From Nonomuraea thailandensis (lineage in GTDB: Bacteria > Actinomycetota > Actinomycetes > Streptosporangiales > Streptosporangiaceae), in contig NZ_JAMZEB010000002.1 in assembly GCF_024172165.1 (NCBI RefSeq), positions 11,677,501 to 11,741,500 of the forward strand: a stretch of 64,000 bases of DNA, given 5' to 3'. The notes beneath the pieces are model-generated. The model made no database searches. It was not told the origin of the DNA and saw only the letters and a program-made list of their open reading frames with translations. Below are positions 19,494 through 28,300 of the stretch, one piece after another (within the stretch, counting starts at the first letter, position 1; the number at the start of each line of letters is the position of its first letter). A program made the position numbers and the translations under genes.

Positions 19494-19826
19494 GTGGACG
19501 TCACGACCGCTCGTGAGCGGCTGGAAGAAATGCTCGCGGAACTGGATCGTTCGATCGGGGTCCTCCAGGGCGACCCCGTCGCGGTGCGTGAGCACTCCGC
19601 GGCGGACGCCGGCTCGGACCTGACCGACGCCGACCGCGCCCAGGCCATGATCACCGCGGCCACGGCACAACGCCAGGCGATCATGGAAGCGCTCAAGCGC
19701 ATCGACGAAGGCGTGTACGGGAGGTGCGTCGACTGCGGCAGCCCGGTCCCGGAGGGCCGGTTGGAGGCCCGCCCGGAGGCCGCGCGCTGCGTGCAGTGCC
19801 AGGGCAAGCGGGAACGCCGCCGCTGA
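19494..19826 (+). CDS. DksA/TraR-type zinc-finger protein
   Basis: 110 aa from GTG, with GGAGG at a 9-nt spacing; an upstream in-frame ATG has no ribosome-binding site. A coiled-coil-like helical region (residues ~1-70) is followed by a four-cysteine finger CVDC-x20-CVQC, the zf-dskA_traR pattern. In proteobacteria DksA binds the RNA polymerase secondary channel; in actinobacteria this family is less studied. A 42-bp tandem repeat begins in its last codons. Confidence 0.85.
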   Translation: MDVTTARERLEEMLAELDRSIGVLQGDPVAVREHSAADAGSDLTDADRAQAMITAATAQRQAIMEALKRIDEGVYGRCVDCGSPVPEGRLEARPEAARCVQCQGKRERRR

Positions 19827-19943
19827 GTGCGTGATCTCGCGGCCGGACACGAGGATCACCGCCGCCGAGCGCGTGAACTCGCCGCCGGACACGAAGAACA
19901 CCGCCGCTGAGGACGTACGCCGGCCGCCGGACACGAAGAACGG
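19815..19943. repeat. Three imperfect 42-bp tandem repeats
   Basis: The segment GCCGGACACGA recurs at 19842, 19884 and 19926, exactly 42 bp apart. Flanking sequence (CACCGCCGCTGAG-like and GCGTGAACTCGC-like) also repeats with mismatches. The first unit starts inside the last codons of the zinc-finger gene, as though its 3' end had been copied downstream. All three lie between that gene and the convergent methyltransferase. Confidence 0.9.
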
Positions 19944-19989
19944 CGGCGCGGCGACTCGGACGGGTCACCAGGCCGGGAGCGATCCTCCC

Positions 19990-20733
19990 TCAGCCGGGAC
20001 GGCGGGCGCTGGCCACCAGGTGGATGCCCACCGTGTCGTCGTCGTTGGGCTGGGCTTCGAGCTCGGTCCGCACCAGGTAGTTGAGCGCCCGCGCGTCGGA
20101 GCTCAGCACGTGGTCGACCGTGGACGGCGACAGCACGGTGCGCGGCCGCATCCACTCCACCTCCAGCCCGGCCCCGATGAGCAGCTCACGCAGCTGCCCG
20201 CTGCTGAAGCAGCGCGTGATGCTGCCGTCGGGCCAGGGCACGAGCATGACCTCGCCGGTCTGCCGCAGGTGCTGCCACTGCTCCTGCTCGGCCAGGATCG
20301 CCATGCCCAGCACCAGCGAGTCGACGCACACCAGCGCCCGGCCGCCGGGCCGCAGCACCCTGGCCACGTCGCTCATCGCCGACTCGGCCATCAGCTCGAT
20401 CGACATCACCCGTTCCTCGGCGAGCACCGCGTCGACGCTCGCGTCGGGCAGGAAGGCCAGGTCGTCGGCGCGTACGTGGCGGACGCGGTCGGCGTCGCGC
20501 AGCCGGGACAGCCCGTCGGGGGTCCGCCGGAAGTCGAGCACCTCGATCACCCGGTGCCCCAGCCTGGCGGCCTGACCGGACCACTTGCCGCGGCCGCCGG
20601 AGAGATCGAGGATCACCGAGGGTTCGCCGGGGAGCCATCGGTTCAGTTGTTCGGCGGCGACGGCGCGGTAGAAGGTCCAGTACGGCCCGAGCGTCCCTGA
20701 GCCGTTCAGTTCCTCGGCCGGAATGGGCAGCAC
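19990..20733 (-). CDS. SAM-dependent methyltransferase
   Basis: 247 aa from a GTG with AGGAG six bases upstream; a longer form from 20793 would run into the sigR promoter region. The class-I methyltransferase core is visible: [28 protein letters not shown] (motif I with the SAM glycine loop and acidic residue after beta 2), then [21 protein letters not shown] and [14 protein letters not shown]. The substrate is unknown. It is divergent from sigR. Confidence 0.8.
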   Translation of the reverse strand: MLPIPAEELNGSGTLGPYWTFYRAVAAEQLNRWLPGEPSVILDLSGGRGKWSGQAARLGHRVIEVLDFRRTPDGLSRLRDADRVRHVRADDLAFLPDASVDAVLAEERVMSIELMAESAMSDVARVLRPGGRALVCVDSLVLGMAILAEQEQWQHLRQTGEVMLVPWPDGSITRCFSSGQLRELLIGAGLEVEWMRPRTVLSPSTVDHVLSSDARALNYLVRTELEAQPNDDDTVGIHLVASARRPG

Positions 20734-20819
20734 ACGCGACTCCTGGGTTCCGGAAAAAGGGCTACCAGCCGGTACGTATGACGTTCCCCGCACCGGGTCC
20801 TTCGTACCTTCTATCTTGC

Positions 20820-20847
20820 GGGAACAGACAAGGGCGCGGGCGTGTTG
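20820..20847 (+). promoter_or_regulatory. SigR/SigH-type autoregulatory promoter
   Basis: GGGAAC (20820-20825) is followed after 18 nt by GTTG (20844-20847), matching the GGAAT/C-N18-GTT consensus of disulfide-stress ECF sigma factors. The predicted transcription start falls within a few bases of the ATG at 20856, so a transcript from here would be nearly leaderless. Confidence 0.75.
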
Positions 20848-20855
20848 CGACGAGC

Positions 20856-21572
20856 ATGCTCACATTGGTAGAACCCCAGCCCGCTGACCGACTGGTCATG
20901 GGCCAGCGGGTATCCTCCCCTGAGTACGGTGTTCCGCCACAGCCGGCCACCGGTGATCTTAGGGGGGTGGGTCCGGTGCCCGCGACAGGCGCGGAGACGC
21001 TGGAGCAGCGAAGCGAGCGATTCGAGCGCGACGTCATGCCGTATCTCGAGCAGCTCTACTCCGCCGCGCTCCGGATGACCCGAAATCCCGCGGACGCGGA
21101 GGACCTGCTGCAGGAGACCTTCGCCAAGGCGTTCGCGTCGTTCCACCAGTTCCAGCAGGGCACGAATCTCAAGGCGTGGCTCTACCGGATCCTCACCAAC
21201 ACCTTCATCAACAGCTACCGCAAGAAGCAGCGGGAGCCGAAGCAGTCGGGCACGGAGGAGATCGAGGACTGGCAGCTCGCGCGCGCCGAGTCCCACACCT
21301 CGAGCGGGCTGAAGTCGGCCGAGGTGGAGGCGCTGGAGCATCTGCCCGACGGCGACATCAAGCAGGCGCTCGCGGCCCTGCCCGAGGAGTTCAGGATCGC
21401 CGTCTACCTGGCCGACGTCGAAGGCTTTCCCTATAAGGAGATCGCCGACATCATGGGCACTCCGATCGGCACCGTGATGTCGAGGCTGCACAGAGGACGC
21501 AGGCAGCTCCGGGGCCTCCTTGAGGACTATGCTCGCGAGCGTGGACTGGTCCCGGCGGAGGGATCGAAATGA
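20856..21572 (+). CDS. sigR: ECF sigma factor, SigR/SigH family (disulfide stress)
   Basis: 238 aa from the ATG at 20856; an internal GTG at 20976 preceded by AGGGGGG gives a 198-aa form. Sigma region 2 ([27 protein letters not shown]) and region 4 ([41 protein letters not shown]) are intact and very close to SigR/SigH of Streptomyces and mycobacteria. In S. coelicolor a longer form made from the autoregulated promoter is unstable; the 40-residue extension here may be equivalent (inference). The stop overlaps the rsrA start by 4 nt. Confidence 0.94.
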   Translation: MLTLVEPQPADRLVMGQRVSSPEYGVPPQPATGDLRGVGPVPATGAETLEQRSERFERDVMPYLEQLYSAALRMTRNPADAEDLLQETFAKAFASFHQFQQGTNLKAWLYRILTNTFINSYRKKQREPKQSGTEEIEDWQLARAESHTSSGLKSAEVEALEHLPDGDIKQALAALPEEFRIAVYLADVEGFPYKEIADIMGTPIGTVMSRLHRGRRQLRGLLEDYARERGLVPAEGSK

Positions 21573-21835
21573 GCTGTGGAAACCCGCACGACACCGACTG
21601 TCGCGAGGTCCTCGACAAGGTGTACTCCTACCTCGACGGTGAGCTGACCGAGGGGGACGTCGCGGAGATCCGCGTGCACCTCGACGAGTGCAGCCCGTGC
21701 CTGAAGGAGTACGACCTCGACAAGGCCATCAAGGCGCTGGTGCACAAGCACTGCGGCTGTGACCCGGTCCCGGCGGACCTGCGCTCGAAGGTGCTGGACC
21801 GCATCGCGCAGGTGAGGTCCGAGCTCGCCGACTAG
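21569..21835 (+). CDS. rsrA: Redox-sensing zinc-dependent anti-sigma factor
   Basis: 88 aa, ATGA-overlapped with sigR. The zinc-binding anti-sigma signature H37-x3-C41-x2-C44 is present with C3, C11 and the later HCGC (C62, C64), closely matching RsrA numbering. Family knowledge: disulfide formation releases zinc and frees the sigma factor. Length and operon context agree. Confidence 0.94.
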   Translation: MSCGNPHDTDCREVLDKVYSYLDGELTEGDVAEIRVHLDECSPCLKEYDLDKAIKALVHKHCGCDPVPADLRSKVLDRIAQVRSELAD

Positions 21836-21850
21836 AAGGCTCGGCAGAGC

Positions 21851-21899
21851 GAAGGGCCGGACGACCAGAGGGGCTGGCAGACCGGAAGGGCCGGACGAC
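21851..21899. repeat. 15-bp direct repeat between rsrA and the epimerase gene
   Basis: GAAGGGCCGGACGAC occurs at 21851-21865 and 21885-21899. It fills most of the 77-bp gap. I see no stem or T-tract, so it is not a terminator. Confidence 0.85.
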
Positions 21900-21912
21900 T
21901 AGGATCTCCTGC

Positions 21913-22854
21913 ATGCGTGTTCTGGTCACCGGGGGTGCCGGCTTCATCGGTTCGAATCTCGTCGATCGCCTCCTGGCCGACGGGCACGAGGTGCACGTCG
22001 TCGACGACCTGTCGTCCGGCACGCGCGACAACCTGGTGGAGGCCGCCCGCAGCGACCGGTTCCGGCTGCACGAGATGGACATCCGGGACCCGGCGCTGAT
22101 CGGGCTGATGGCCGAGCTGCAGCCGGAGGTCGTCTGTCACCTGGCCGCGCAGATCAGCGTGCGCAAGAGCGTGACCGACCCGGCGCACGACGCCAGGCTC
22201 AACGTCGAGGGCACGGCGGCCGTGCTGAACGCCGCCCACGAGGGGCGCACGCGCAAGGTGGTGTTCGCCTCGTCGGTGGCCGTCTACGGCCGCCCCGCCA
22301 CGATCCCCGTGCCCGGCGACGCGGCCACGGACCCGCGCTCGCCGTACGCCGCCTCCAAGCTCAGCGGCGAGATCTACCTCGCCACGTTCCGCGCCCTGTA
22401 CGGCATCGAGTACACGACGCTGGTGCTCTCCAACGTCTACGGCCCGCGCCAGTCGCCCGACGGCGAGGCGGGCGTGGTGGCCATCTTCACCGACGCCCTG
22501 CTCGGCGGCACGCCCACGGTCCTCTACGGCGACGGCACCCAGACCCGCGACTACGTCTACGTCGGCGACGTGGTCGACGGCTTCGTCAGGGCGTGCGGCT
22601 CCGACGGCAACGGTCGCCGCTTCAACCTCGGCACCGGCATCCAGACCACCGACCGGCGGCTGCACTCGCTGATCGCCGACGCCGCGGGCGCCCAGGACAA
22701 GCCCGGCTTCGCGCCGCCGCGCGTGGGCGACCTGCCGGCGATGGCGGTCGATCCGGTGCCCGCCCACGACGGGCTCGGCTGGCAGCCGCGCACCGACCTG
22801 TCGACCGGGGTGAAGAAGACCGTCGAGTGGGCCGCGGGACGTCGCACGAAGTAG
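21913..22854 (+). CDS. NAD-dependent epimerase/dehydratase (UDP-glucose 4-epimerase-like)
   Basis: 313 aa. Rossmann motif VTGGAGFIGSNLVDRL at the N-terminus, the catalytic YxxxK in SPYAASKLSGE, and family motifs NVYGPRQSPDGEAGVVAIF and YVYVGDVVDGF. It is an extended short-chain dehydrogenase of the GalE type, probably acting on a nucleotide sugar; GalE, UDP-glucuronate epimerase or a dTDP-sugar enzyme are all possible. No glycosyltransferase is adjacent. Confidence 0.88.
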   Translation: MRVLVTGGAGFIGSNLVDRLLADGHEVHVVDDLSSGTRDNLVEAARSDRFRLHEMDIRDPALIGLMAELQPEVVCHLAAQISVRKSVTDPAHDARLNVEGTAAVLNAAHEGRTRKVVFASSVAVYGRPATIPVPGDAATDPRSPYAASKLSGEIYLATFRALYGIEYTTLVLSNVYGPRQSPDGEAGVVAIFTDALLGGTPTVLYGDGTQTRDYVYVGDVVDGFVRACGSDGNGRRFNLGTGIQTTDRRLHSLIADAAGAQDKPGFAPPRVGDLPAMAVDPVPAHDGLGWQPRTDLSTGVKKTVEWAAGRRTK

Positions 22855-22952
22855 TGGCTTGATTACGCTTTGCTTGCGATTTCCGACTCCGCCCATGCGG
22901 CCACGTCGGGTTCTGTAGCGTGAACTCCACAAGTCGACGTGGAGGCATGTGG

Positions 22953-23057
22953 ATGTTCAAGGTTACGGTCGCCCGGCTGCTCACGGCCGTCGTGCTGGTC
23001 ACCCCGGTGATCATGCTGATCGGCGGAGCGGCCACTCCTGGGGTGTCCTGGACCTGA
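22953..23057 (+). CDS. 34-residue small membrane peptide
   Basis: A short frame, ATG with GGAGG nine bases upstream, coding for 34 aa: a basic start (MFKVTVARLL), one hydrophobic span (LLTAVVLVTPVIMLIGG) and a short polar tail. It ends 18 nt before the HD-GYP gene. The good ribosome-binding site and position suggest a real single-pass peptide co-transcribed with the HD proteins. No family recognised. Confidence 0.5.
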   Translation: MFKVTVARLLTAVVLVTPVIMLIGGAATPGVSWT

Positions 23058-23075
23058 TCGCCGTGGGGGGCCGCA

Positions 23076-24431
23076 ATGCGTGATCTGCCGTGGCCCGCAA
23101 GGGTCTATCTGGTCGCCGTGATCGGCGCGGCGGCCGTGCTCGTCGTACGCGGCGTGATCGTCTCGGGCGCGCCCGTGGCCACGGAGGACCTCGACATCCT
23201 CCTGGTCCTCGCCCTGCTGTTCCTGGTGTGCGAGTCGATGCCGACGCTGCTCAACGTGGAGCAGTTCGCCGTGTCGGTGAGCTTCTCCGCCTCGCTCGCC
23301 GCCGTGGTGCTGCTCGGCCCCGAGGGCGCGGCGCTGGTGGGCCTGACCGCCGTGCTCAGCGTGCGGCCGGGGCTGCCGCTGATCAAACGGCTGTTCAACG
23401 GCGCGCAGTTCGCCATCTGCGGCTTCGTCGCGGGGCGGGTGTACGAGGCGCTGGACGGCCGCGTGGGCGTGCCGGAGGTCAACGCCTTCGACGACCTCAT
23501 CGGCCCGTACGCCGCCGCCACCGCCGTCTTCGTGCCGCTCAACATCGCGCTCACGCTCACCATGGTCGGGCTGGCCACCCAGGTGCGGGCCACCGAGGTG
23601 CCGATGCGCGGCATGGCCCAGTTCCTGCTGTCCTACCTGGGATACGGGACGTTCGGGCTGCTGGTGGCGGGCCTGTGGGCCACGGTGGCGTCGATCTCGG
23701 CGGTGCTGGTGCTGCTGCCGCTGTTCGTGGCGCGGTGGGCGTTCGGTCAGTACCACGCGCAGCAGCGCTCGTACGACGCCACGATCGCCGCGCTCTGCCA
23801 GGCCGTGGAGACGAAGGACTACTACACCAGGGGCCACTGCACGCGCGTCTCCCACGCCTCCTCCATGATCGCTCAGGAGATCGGCATGGGGCTGGAGCGC
23901 GTGCGCGCCATCCGCTACGCCGGCATGCTGCACGACGTCGGCAAGCTCGGCGTGCCCACCAAGGTCCTGCAGAAGGACGGGCCGCTGACCGAGGAGGAGT
24001 TCGCCGCGATCCAGCTCCATCCGATGCGCGGGCTGGAGATCGTCAGGGGCATCGGCTTCCTCGACGAGGCGTACGCCGGGATCATGCACCACCACGAGAA
24101 ACACGACGGCACCGGCTACCCGATGGGGCTGGCCGGTGACGAGATCCCCGAGTTCGCCAAGGTGATCGCGGTGGCCGACGCGTTCGACTCGATGACCTCC
24201 GACCGCTCCTACCGCGGCGCCAGGCCCGTCCCCGAGGCCGTCGAGGAGCTGCGCAAGAGCGCGGGCACGCACTTCGACCCGGTGATGGTGGCGGCGTTCA
24301 TCCGCGCGCTGGAGCACGAGCCGTGGCAGCCGCCGCGCCGCGTCGAGCAGCCGCCGCCCGACGCCGCGGAGGCGACGATCAAGGACCACGACGACCCGAC
24401 GATGCCCATCCAGGTCGTGACCGGCTCATGA
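23076..24431 (+). CDS. Membrane-anchored HD-GYP domain phosphodiesterase
   Basis: 451 aa. Residues ~5-235 hold several hydrophobic helices, resembling a membrane sensor domain. The C-terminal HD-GYP domain is complete: GHCTRVS (His254), MLHDVGKLG (HD 286-287), LHPMRG, MHHHEKHDGTGYP (GYP at 347-349) and VADAFDSMTSDRSYRG. Such domains cleave cyclic di-GMP or related dinucleotides. The stop overlaps the start of a paralogous HD gene by 4 nt. Confidence 0.9.
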   Translation: MRDLPWPARVYLVAVIGAAAVLVVRGVIVSGAPVATEDLDILLVLALLFLVCESMPTLLNVEQFAVSVSFSASLAAVVLLGPEGAALVGLTAVLSVRPGLPLIKRLFNGAQFAICGFVAGRVYEALDGRVGVPEVNAFDDLIGPYAAATAVFVPLNIALTLTMVGLATQVRATEVPMRGMAQFLLSYLGYGTFGLLVAGLWATVASISAVLVLLPLFVARWAFGQYHAQQRSYDATIAALCQAVETKDYYTRGHCTRVSHASSMIAQEIGMGLERVRAIRYAGMLHDVGKLGVPTKVLQKDGPLTEEEFAAIQLHPMRGLEIVRGIGFLDEAYAGIMHHHEKHDGTGYPMGLAGDEIPEFAKVIAVADAFDSMTSDRSYRGARPVPEAVEELRKSAGTHFDPVMVAAFIRALEHEPWQPPRRVEQPPPDAAEATIKDHDDPTMPIQVVTGS

Positions 24432-25723
24432 TCACTACAGAGCGCGTCAGGCGCACCAGCGGACGGTCGCTGAACACGGTCCTGCGCCGCCTCGACTCCG
24501 GCCAGCTCCTGCTGATCTGCGCGGCGGGGCTGGTCGCGCTGGCCGGCGTGGCCCACACGGCGGCGGTCGGGCTGGAGCGGCCGGAGATCGCGGTCGGGTT
24601 CGGCGCGCTGATCGCGGTCGGCGAGCTGGCCAGGCTCACCATGCCGGGCAACAGGGAGGTCGCGCCGATCGGCGCCGCCGCCGCGCTGGGCTACACGTTG
24701 CTGCTCGACCTCAGCCAGGTCCCGCTGGAGCACTCGGCGCTGCAGGTCGTGGCCGTGATCGCCGTGGGCATGACGGCCGGCGCGCTCCCGCACCTGGCCG
24801 TGGGCCGCCCGCCCCGGCTCGACGCGATGGCCAGGCGGCTGCTCACCGGCGCGCTGCTGGCCTTCGCGTTCCGGCCGCTGGCGGCCCCGCTCTACGAGAT
24901 GACCAAGCCGCCGACCCAGACGTGGTGGCCGGCACTGGTGGTCATGGTCACGCTCATCGCGATCACCCTGCTCATCGACGTGCTGATCGCCGCGCTGCTA
25001 CGCGCCGAGCAGGTGCGCACGGCGTTCAGGGTGGCGGTGCGCGACGAGATCAACATGGCCTTTCCGCTGGGCGCCGCCGTGGCCTCGTCGGGCGTGCTGC
25101 TCGCCCTGGCCACGCACAGCATGGACCTGGTGGCGCTGCTGGTGTTCGCCGCGCCGCTGCTGGTCACGCAGGTGGCCTTCCGCAAGTACGCCGGGATCAG
25201 GGCGACCTACCTGCAGACCGTCCGCGCGCTGTCGCGGGTCACCGAGGTGGGCGGTTACGTCGAGCCGGGGCACTCGCGGCGGGTGAGCCGCCTGGCCGTG
25301 GCCATCGGCAGGGAGCTGGGCATGGCCGAGCCCGAGCTGCTGGAGCTGGAGTACGCCGCGCTGATGCACGACATCGGCCAGCTCTCGCTGCGCGACCCGA
25401 TCCCCGGCGGCGCGACCGTGCTGACCGAGCCCGAGCAGGCCCGCCGCATCGCCGAGCTGGGCGCGGAGGTGATCAGGCAGACAGGGGTGCTCGACCGGGT
25501 GGCCGAGGTGGTCAGCAGGCAGTGCGAGCCGATCACCGACGACCCGCCGCTGTCGAGCCGCATCATCAAGGTCGCCAACGCCTACGACGACCTGGTCGGG
25601 CCCTCCACCGATCGTGACCGCGGCGGGGCGGCGCTGGAGCGGATCCGGCTGTCGTCGGGGAGCGCGTACGATCCTCATGCGGTCGAGGCCCTCGCCCGGG
25701 TGATCGACCGCGGGCGCGTGTGA
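24428..25723 (+). CDS. Membrane HD-domain protein with incomplete HD-GYP motif
   Basis: 431 aa, coupled by ATGA to the preceding HD-GYP gene. Hydrophobic helices fill residues ~25-260. The soluble part keeps the first His (GHSRRVSRLAVAIG) and the HD pair (ALMHDIGQLSLRD) plus VANAYDDLVG, but lacks the HHExxDGxGYP stretch: the region reads VVSRQCEPITDDPPLSSRI. It is probably a paralogue that has lost part of the metal site, acting as a regulator or partner of the intact enzyme (inference). Confidence 0.82.
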   Translation: MITTERVRRTSGRSLNTVLRRLDSGQLLLICAAGLVALAGVAHTAAVGLERPEIAVGFGALIAVGELARLTMPGNREVAPIGAAAALGYTLLLDLSQVPLEHSALQVVAVIAVGMTAGALPHLAVGRPPRLDAMARRLLTGALLAFAFRPLAAPLYEMTKPPTQTWWPALVVMVTLIAITLLIDVLIAALLRAEQVRTAFRVAVRDEINMAFPLGAAVASSGVLLALATHSMDLVALLVFAAPLLVTQVAFRKYAGIRATYLQTVRALSRVTEVGGYVEPGHSRRVSRLAVAIGRELGMAEPELLELEYAALMHDIGQLSLRDPIPGGATVLTEPEQARRIAELGAEVIRQTGVLDRVAEVVSRQCEPITDDPPLSSRIIKVANAYDDLVGPSTDRDRGGAALERIRLSSGSAYDPHAVEALARVIDRGRV

Positions 25724-25738
25724 ACGAGGGGAGTCCCG

Positions 25739-25951
25739 GTGGCTGAGGTGCACGCCGAGATGGTGGCCAGCGTGTGGAAGGTGGTCGTCCAGGAGGGCGA
25801 CACCGTCTCGGAGGGTGACACGCTGGTCATCCTGGAGTCCATGAAGATGGAGATCCCCGTGCTCAGCGAGGACACCGGCGTGGTGGCGCGGATCGAGGTG
25901 GCCGAGGGCGACGTGATCCAGGAAGGCGACCTGATCGCCGTCATCGAGTAG
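25739..25951 (+). CDS. Solitary biotin/lipoyl attachment-domain protein (TB7.3-like)
   Basis: 70 aa, GTG start 15 nt after the HD gene. The whole protein is one biotinyl domain with the biotinylation motif ESMKMEIPV, whose Lys is the attachment site, and the GDxVxEGD repeats. It matches the small biotinylated protein TB7.3 found near pdtaS/whiB1 in mycobacteria. No carboxylase subunit is adjacent, so its partner is unknown. The 3' end overlaps the convergent thioesterase by 11 bp. Confidence 0.9.
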   Translation: MAEVHAEMVASVWKVVVQEGDTVSEGDTLVILESMKMEIPVLSEDTGVVARIEVAEGDVIQEGDLIAVIE

Positions 25952-26321
25952 CGCGGGCGAGGAACGTGGCGCGGTCCACCACGATCCGCTCGATCGTGCC
26001 CTTGCCGACCACGGTGTGCTTGTCGTGCGCCTCGAACGCGAAGACCAGCCGCCGGCCGTCCACCTCGGTCAGCTCCACGCCGATCTGGACGTGCGTGCCG
26101 AGAGGGCTGGCGGCCAGGTGCTCGAGCTCGACCCGGGTGCCGACGGACGTCTCGCCGGGGGCGAGGTGCCGCTCGACGGCGCGTACGGTCGCCGCCTCCG
26201 CCAGCGCGAGCAACCGGGGCGTGGCCAGCACGGGAACGTCTCCGCTGCCGATCCGCTTCGCGGTGTCCTCCATCTCGACCATGATGAGCAGTTGGGCACG
26301 GAGACCTGGCGTGAGCGTCAT
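25941..26321 (-). CDS. Hotdog thioesterase, fluoroacetyl-CoA thioesterase-like
   Basis: 126 aa. It reads as a compact hotdog fold with the FlK-like pattern: VPVLATPRLLALAEAATVRAV, LAPGETSVGTRVELEHLAAS, VQIGVELTEVDGRRLVFAFEA, HDKHTVVGKGTIERIVVD. Members hydrolyse short acyl-CoAs; many actinobacterial ones are housekeeping proteins of unknown substrate. It converges on the biotinyl-protein gene. Confidence 0.82.
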   Translation of the reverse strand: MTLTPGLRAQLLIMVEMEDTAKRIGSGDVPVLATPRLLALAEAATVRAVERHLAPGETSVGTRVELEHLAASPLGTHVQIGVELTEVDGRRLVFAFEAHDKHTVVGKGTIERIVVDRATFLARATR

Positions 26322-26564
26322 GGGACGAGCCTCTCATGAGGCCGCTGACTTCCCGGAAACGCGGACAAGTCGGGGAGGAAGGCCCCAGGATAGGCTTTGT
26401 ACGGCTTGAGGCATTTGAGTGGCATGTGGGTCAGGTGAGTCGTACACTCTCTGAGTTCCGTGACCACTGTGTTACCTCACCGCGACAAAACTTCGCTTTG
26501 TTGGAGATCCGCGGGGTGGGCGAGGTAAATGGGTTCCGGGACGTAGGGGGGTAGCGGGGGAATC

Positions 26565-28292
26565 ATGGTGGCCCAAGGGACGACGCTGGCGGGGCGGTAT
26601 CGGCTGGATACCCGCATCGGCGCCGGTGGCATGGGCGAGGTGTGGCGAGGCGAGGACGTCGTGCTCGCACGCACCGTCGCCGTCAAGGTGCTGCTCCCCG
26701 GCCGCATGGAAGACCCCGGATTCGTCGCTCGCTTCCAGGGGGAGGCGCGGGCGATGGCCACGATCAACCACTCCGGCGTGGTCGACGTCTACGACTACGG
26801 CGTCAGCGGCGACACCGTCTACCTGGTGATGAAGTTCGTCGACGGCGAGCCGCTCGATCGCCTGCTCGGCAGGCTGGGGCGCATCCCGCCGCAGCCGGCC
26901 ATGGAGCTCATCGCGCAGGCCGCGTCGGCGTTGCAGGCCGTGCACGACCAGGGGATCGTCCATCGCGACGTCAAGCCGGGCAACCTGCTCGTGCAGCGCG
27001 ACGGCACGCTCGTCCTCACGGACTTCGGCATCGCCCGCTCCGACATCGCCAGCCGGCTCACCGACGCCGGCATGGTGCTCGGCACCGCCGCCTACTGCGC
27101 TCCCGAGCAGGCCGAGGGCGCCCCCGTGACGCCCGCTGTGGACATCTACGCGCTCGGCGTGGTCGCGTACGAGTGCCTGGTAGGCCAGCGGCCGTTCGAC
27201 GGCGACAGCGCGGTCACGATCGCGCTCAAGCACATCCGCGAGGCTCCGCCCCCGCTGCCCCAGGACATCCCCCAGCAGGTGCGCACGCTGGTGGAGATCG
27301 CCCTGTCGAAGGACCCGGCCAGGCGTTACCCGAGCGCGCGCGCGATGAGCGAGGCCGCCAGGGCGATCGCCAGCGGGCAGACGCCCGCCGTGCCCGAGCT
27401 GGCCACCGGCTCCACCATGGCCCAGCCCCCGCAGCAGCAGACGGGCCAGCAGTACCAGCAGCCCCCGGGCCAGCAGCAGCAGCAGTACCCGCAGACGGGC
27501 CAGCAGTACGCCCAGCCCGGCCAGCAGTACCAGCAGACCGGCCAGTTCCAGCAGACCGGCCAGTTCCAGCAGACCGGCCAGCACGACGCCAACCCGTACC
27601 AGACGGGCGCCCGGATGGCGCACGAGGACACGGCGATCTCCGACCGGCGGGGGAGCCGGCGCGCGGCCAAGGCGCCGCGCAGGACGGGCCTGATCGCGGG
27701 CATCGCCGCGGCGGTCGTGCTCGGCGCGGGCGCGACCGCGGTCGCGCTGACGGGCATGCCCCTCGGCGCCCCGGAGCAGACGGTCATCGAGACCCCCGTC
27801 GGCAACGACACGGAGACCACCAAGCCGCCGTCCAAGCCCGTGACCAAGACCTCGGAGCCCGACCCCGAGCCCGAGCCGACGAGGCAGACGTCCAGGCCTC
27901 CCACCCGGGTCGCGCAGCCCACGCCGACGCCGGACGAGACCGAGGAGCCGACGAAGACGCCGTCCAGCACGCCCTCGTCCACCCCCTCGGCGTCGAAGAC
28001 GCCCACCCCGACCACGTCCGCCAACAAGGTGCTGATGCCGAACGTGATCGGCAAGCGCTACCTGGAGGCGGTGGACATGGTCGAGGCGGCCGGCCTGCTG
28101 TCCAACCCCGACGACCAGACCACCACGACCGACGGCATGCGCTGCGGCCGGGTCAAGGCGTCCACGCCGGGCGCGGGCAAGTCGGTCACCAAGGGCACCA
28201 CGGTCACCCTGGTCGTCGTCGACAGCGTCTGCCCCGAGGACGCCTCGCCCACGCCCACCCCGACCCCCAGCCCCACGCCGAAGAAGTCGTAG
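26565..28292 (+). CDS. Transmembrane Ser/Thr protein kinase with PASTA-like domain
   Basis: 575 aa. Residues ~11-270 are a Hanks-type kinase: GAGGMGEV glycine loop, K41, catalytic HRDVKPGN (133-140), DFG 153-155 and APE. Residues ~289-340 are a Gln/Tyr/Pro-rich juxtamembrane stretch built of QQTGQ units, then one membrane helix (374-395), a Thr/Pro/Ser-rich extracellular stalk and a PASTA-like domain (KVLMPNVIGKRYLEAVDMVE). This is the PknB-type plan that senses cell-wall muropeptides. The upstream 243 bp contains a small hairpin (ACAAA...TTTGT near 26492) and no other gene. Confidence 0.93.
   Translation: MVAQGTTLAGRYRLDTRIGAGGMGEVWRGEDVVLARTVAVKVLLPGRMEDPGFVARFQGEARAMATINHSGVVDVYDYGVSGDTVYLVMKFVDGEPLDRLLGRLGRIPPQPAMELIAQAASALQAVHDQGIVHRDVKPGNLLVQRDGTLVLTDFGIARSDIASRLTDAGMVLGTAAYCAPEQAEGAPVTPAVDIYALGVVAYECLVGQRPFDGDSAVTIALKHIREAPPPLPQDIPQQVRTLVEIALSKDPARRYPSARAMSEAARAIASGQTPAVPELATGSTMAQPPQQQTGQQYQQPPGQQQQQYPQTGQQYAQPGQQYQQTGQFQQTGQFQQTGQHDANPYQTGARMAHEDTAISDRRGSRRAAKAPRRTGLIAGIAAAVVLGAGATAVALTGMPLGAPEQTVIETPVGNDTETTKPPSKPVTKTSEPDPEPEPTRQTSRPPTRVAQPTPTPDETEEPTKTPSSTPSSTPSASKTPTPTTSANKVLMPNVIGKRYLEAVDMVEAAGLLSNPDDQTTTTDGMRCGRVKASTPGAGKSVTKGTTVTLVVVDSVCPEDASPTPTPTPSPTPKKS
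27427..27588 (+). repeat. Gln-rich coding repeat in kinase gene
   Basis: A CAG-rich stretch coding for QQ-rich units; the clearest part is an 18-bp tandem coding for QQTGQF repeated at about 27533-27580. It lies in the cytoplasmic segment before the membrane helix, where length variation between strains would be tolerated. Confidence 0.8.
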
Positions 28293-28300
28293 GGGGCCGC

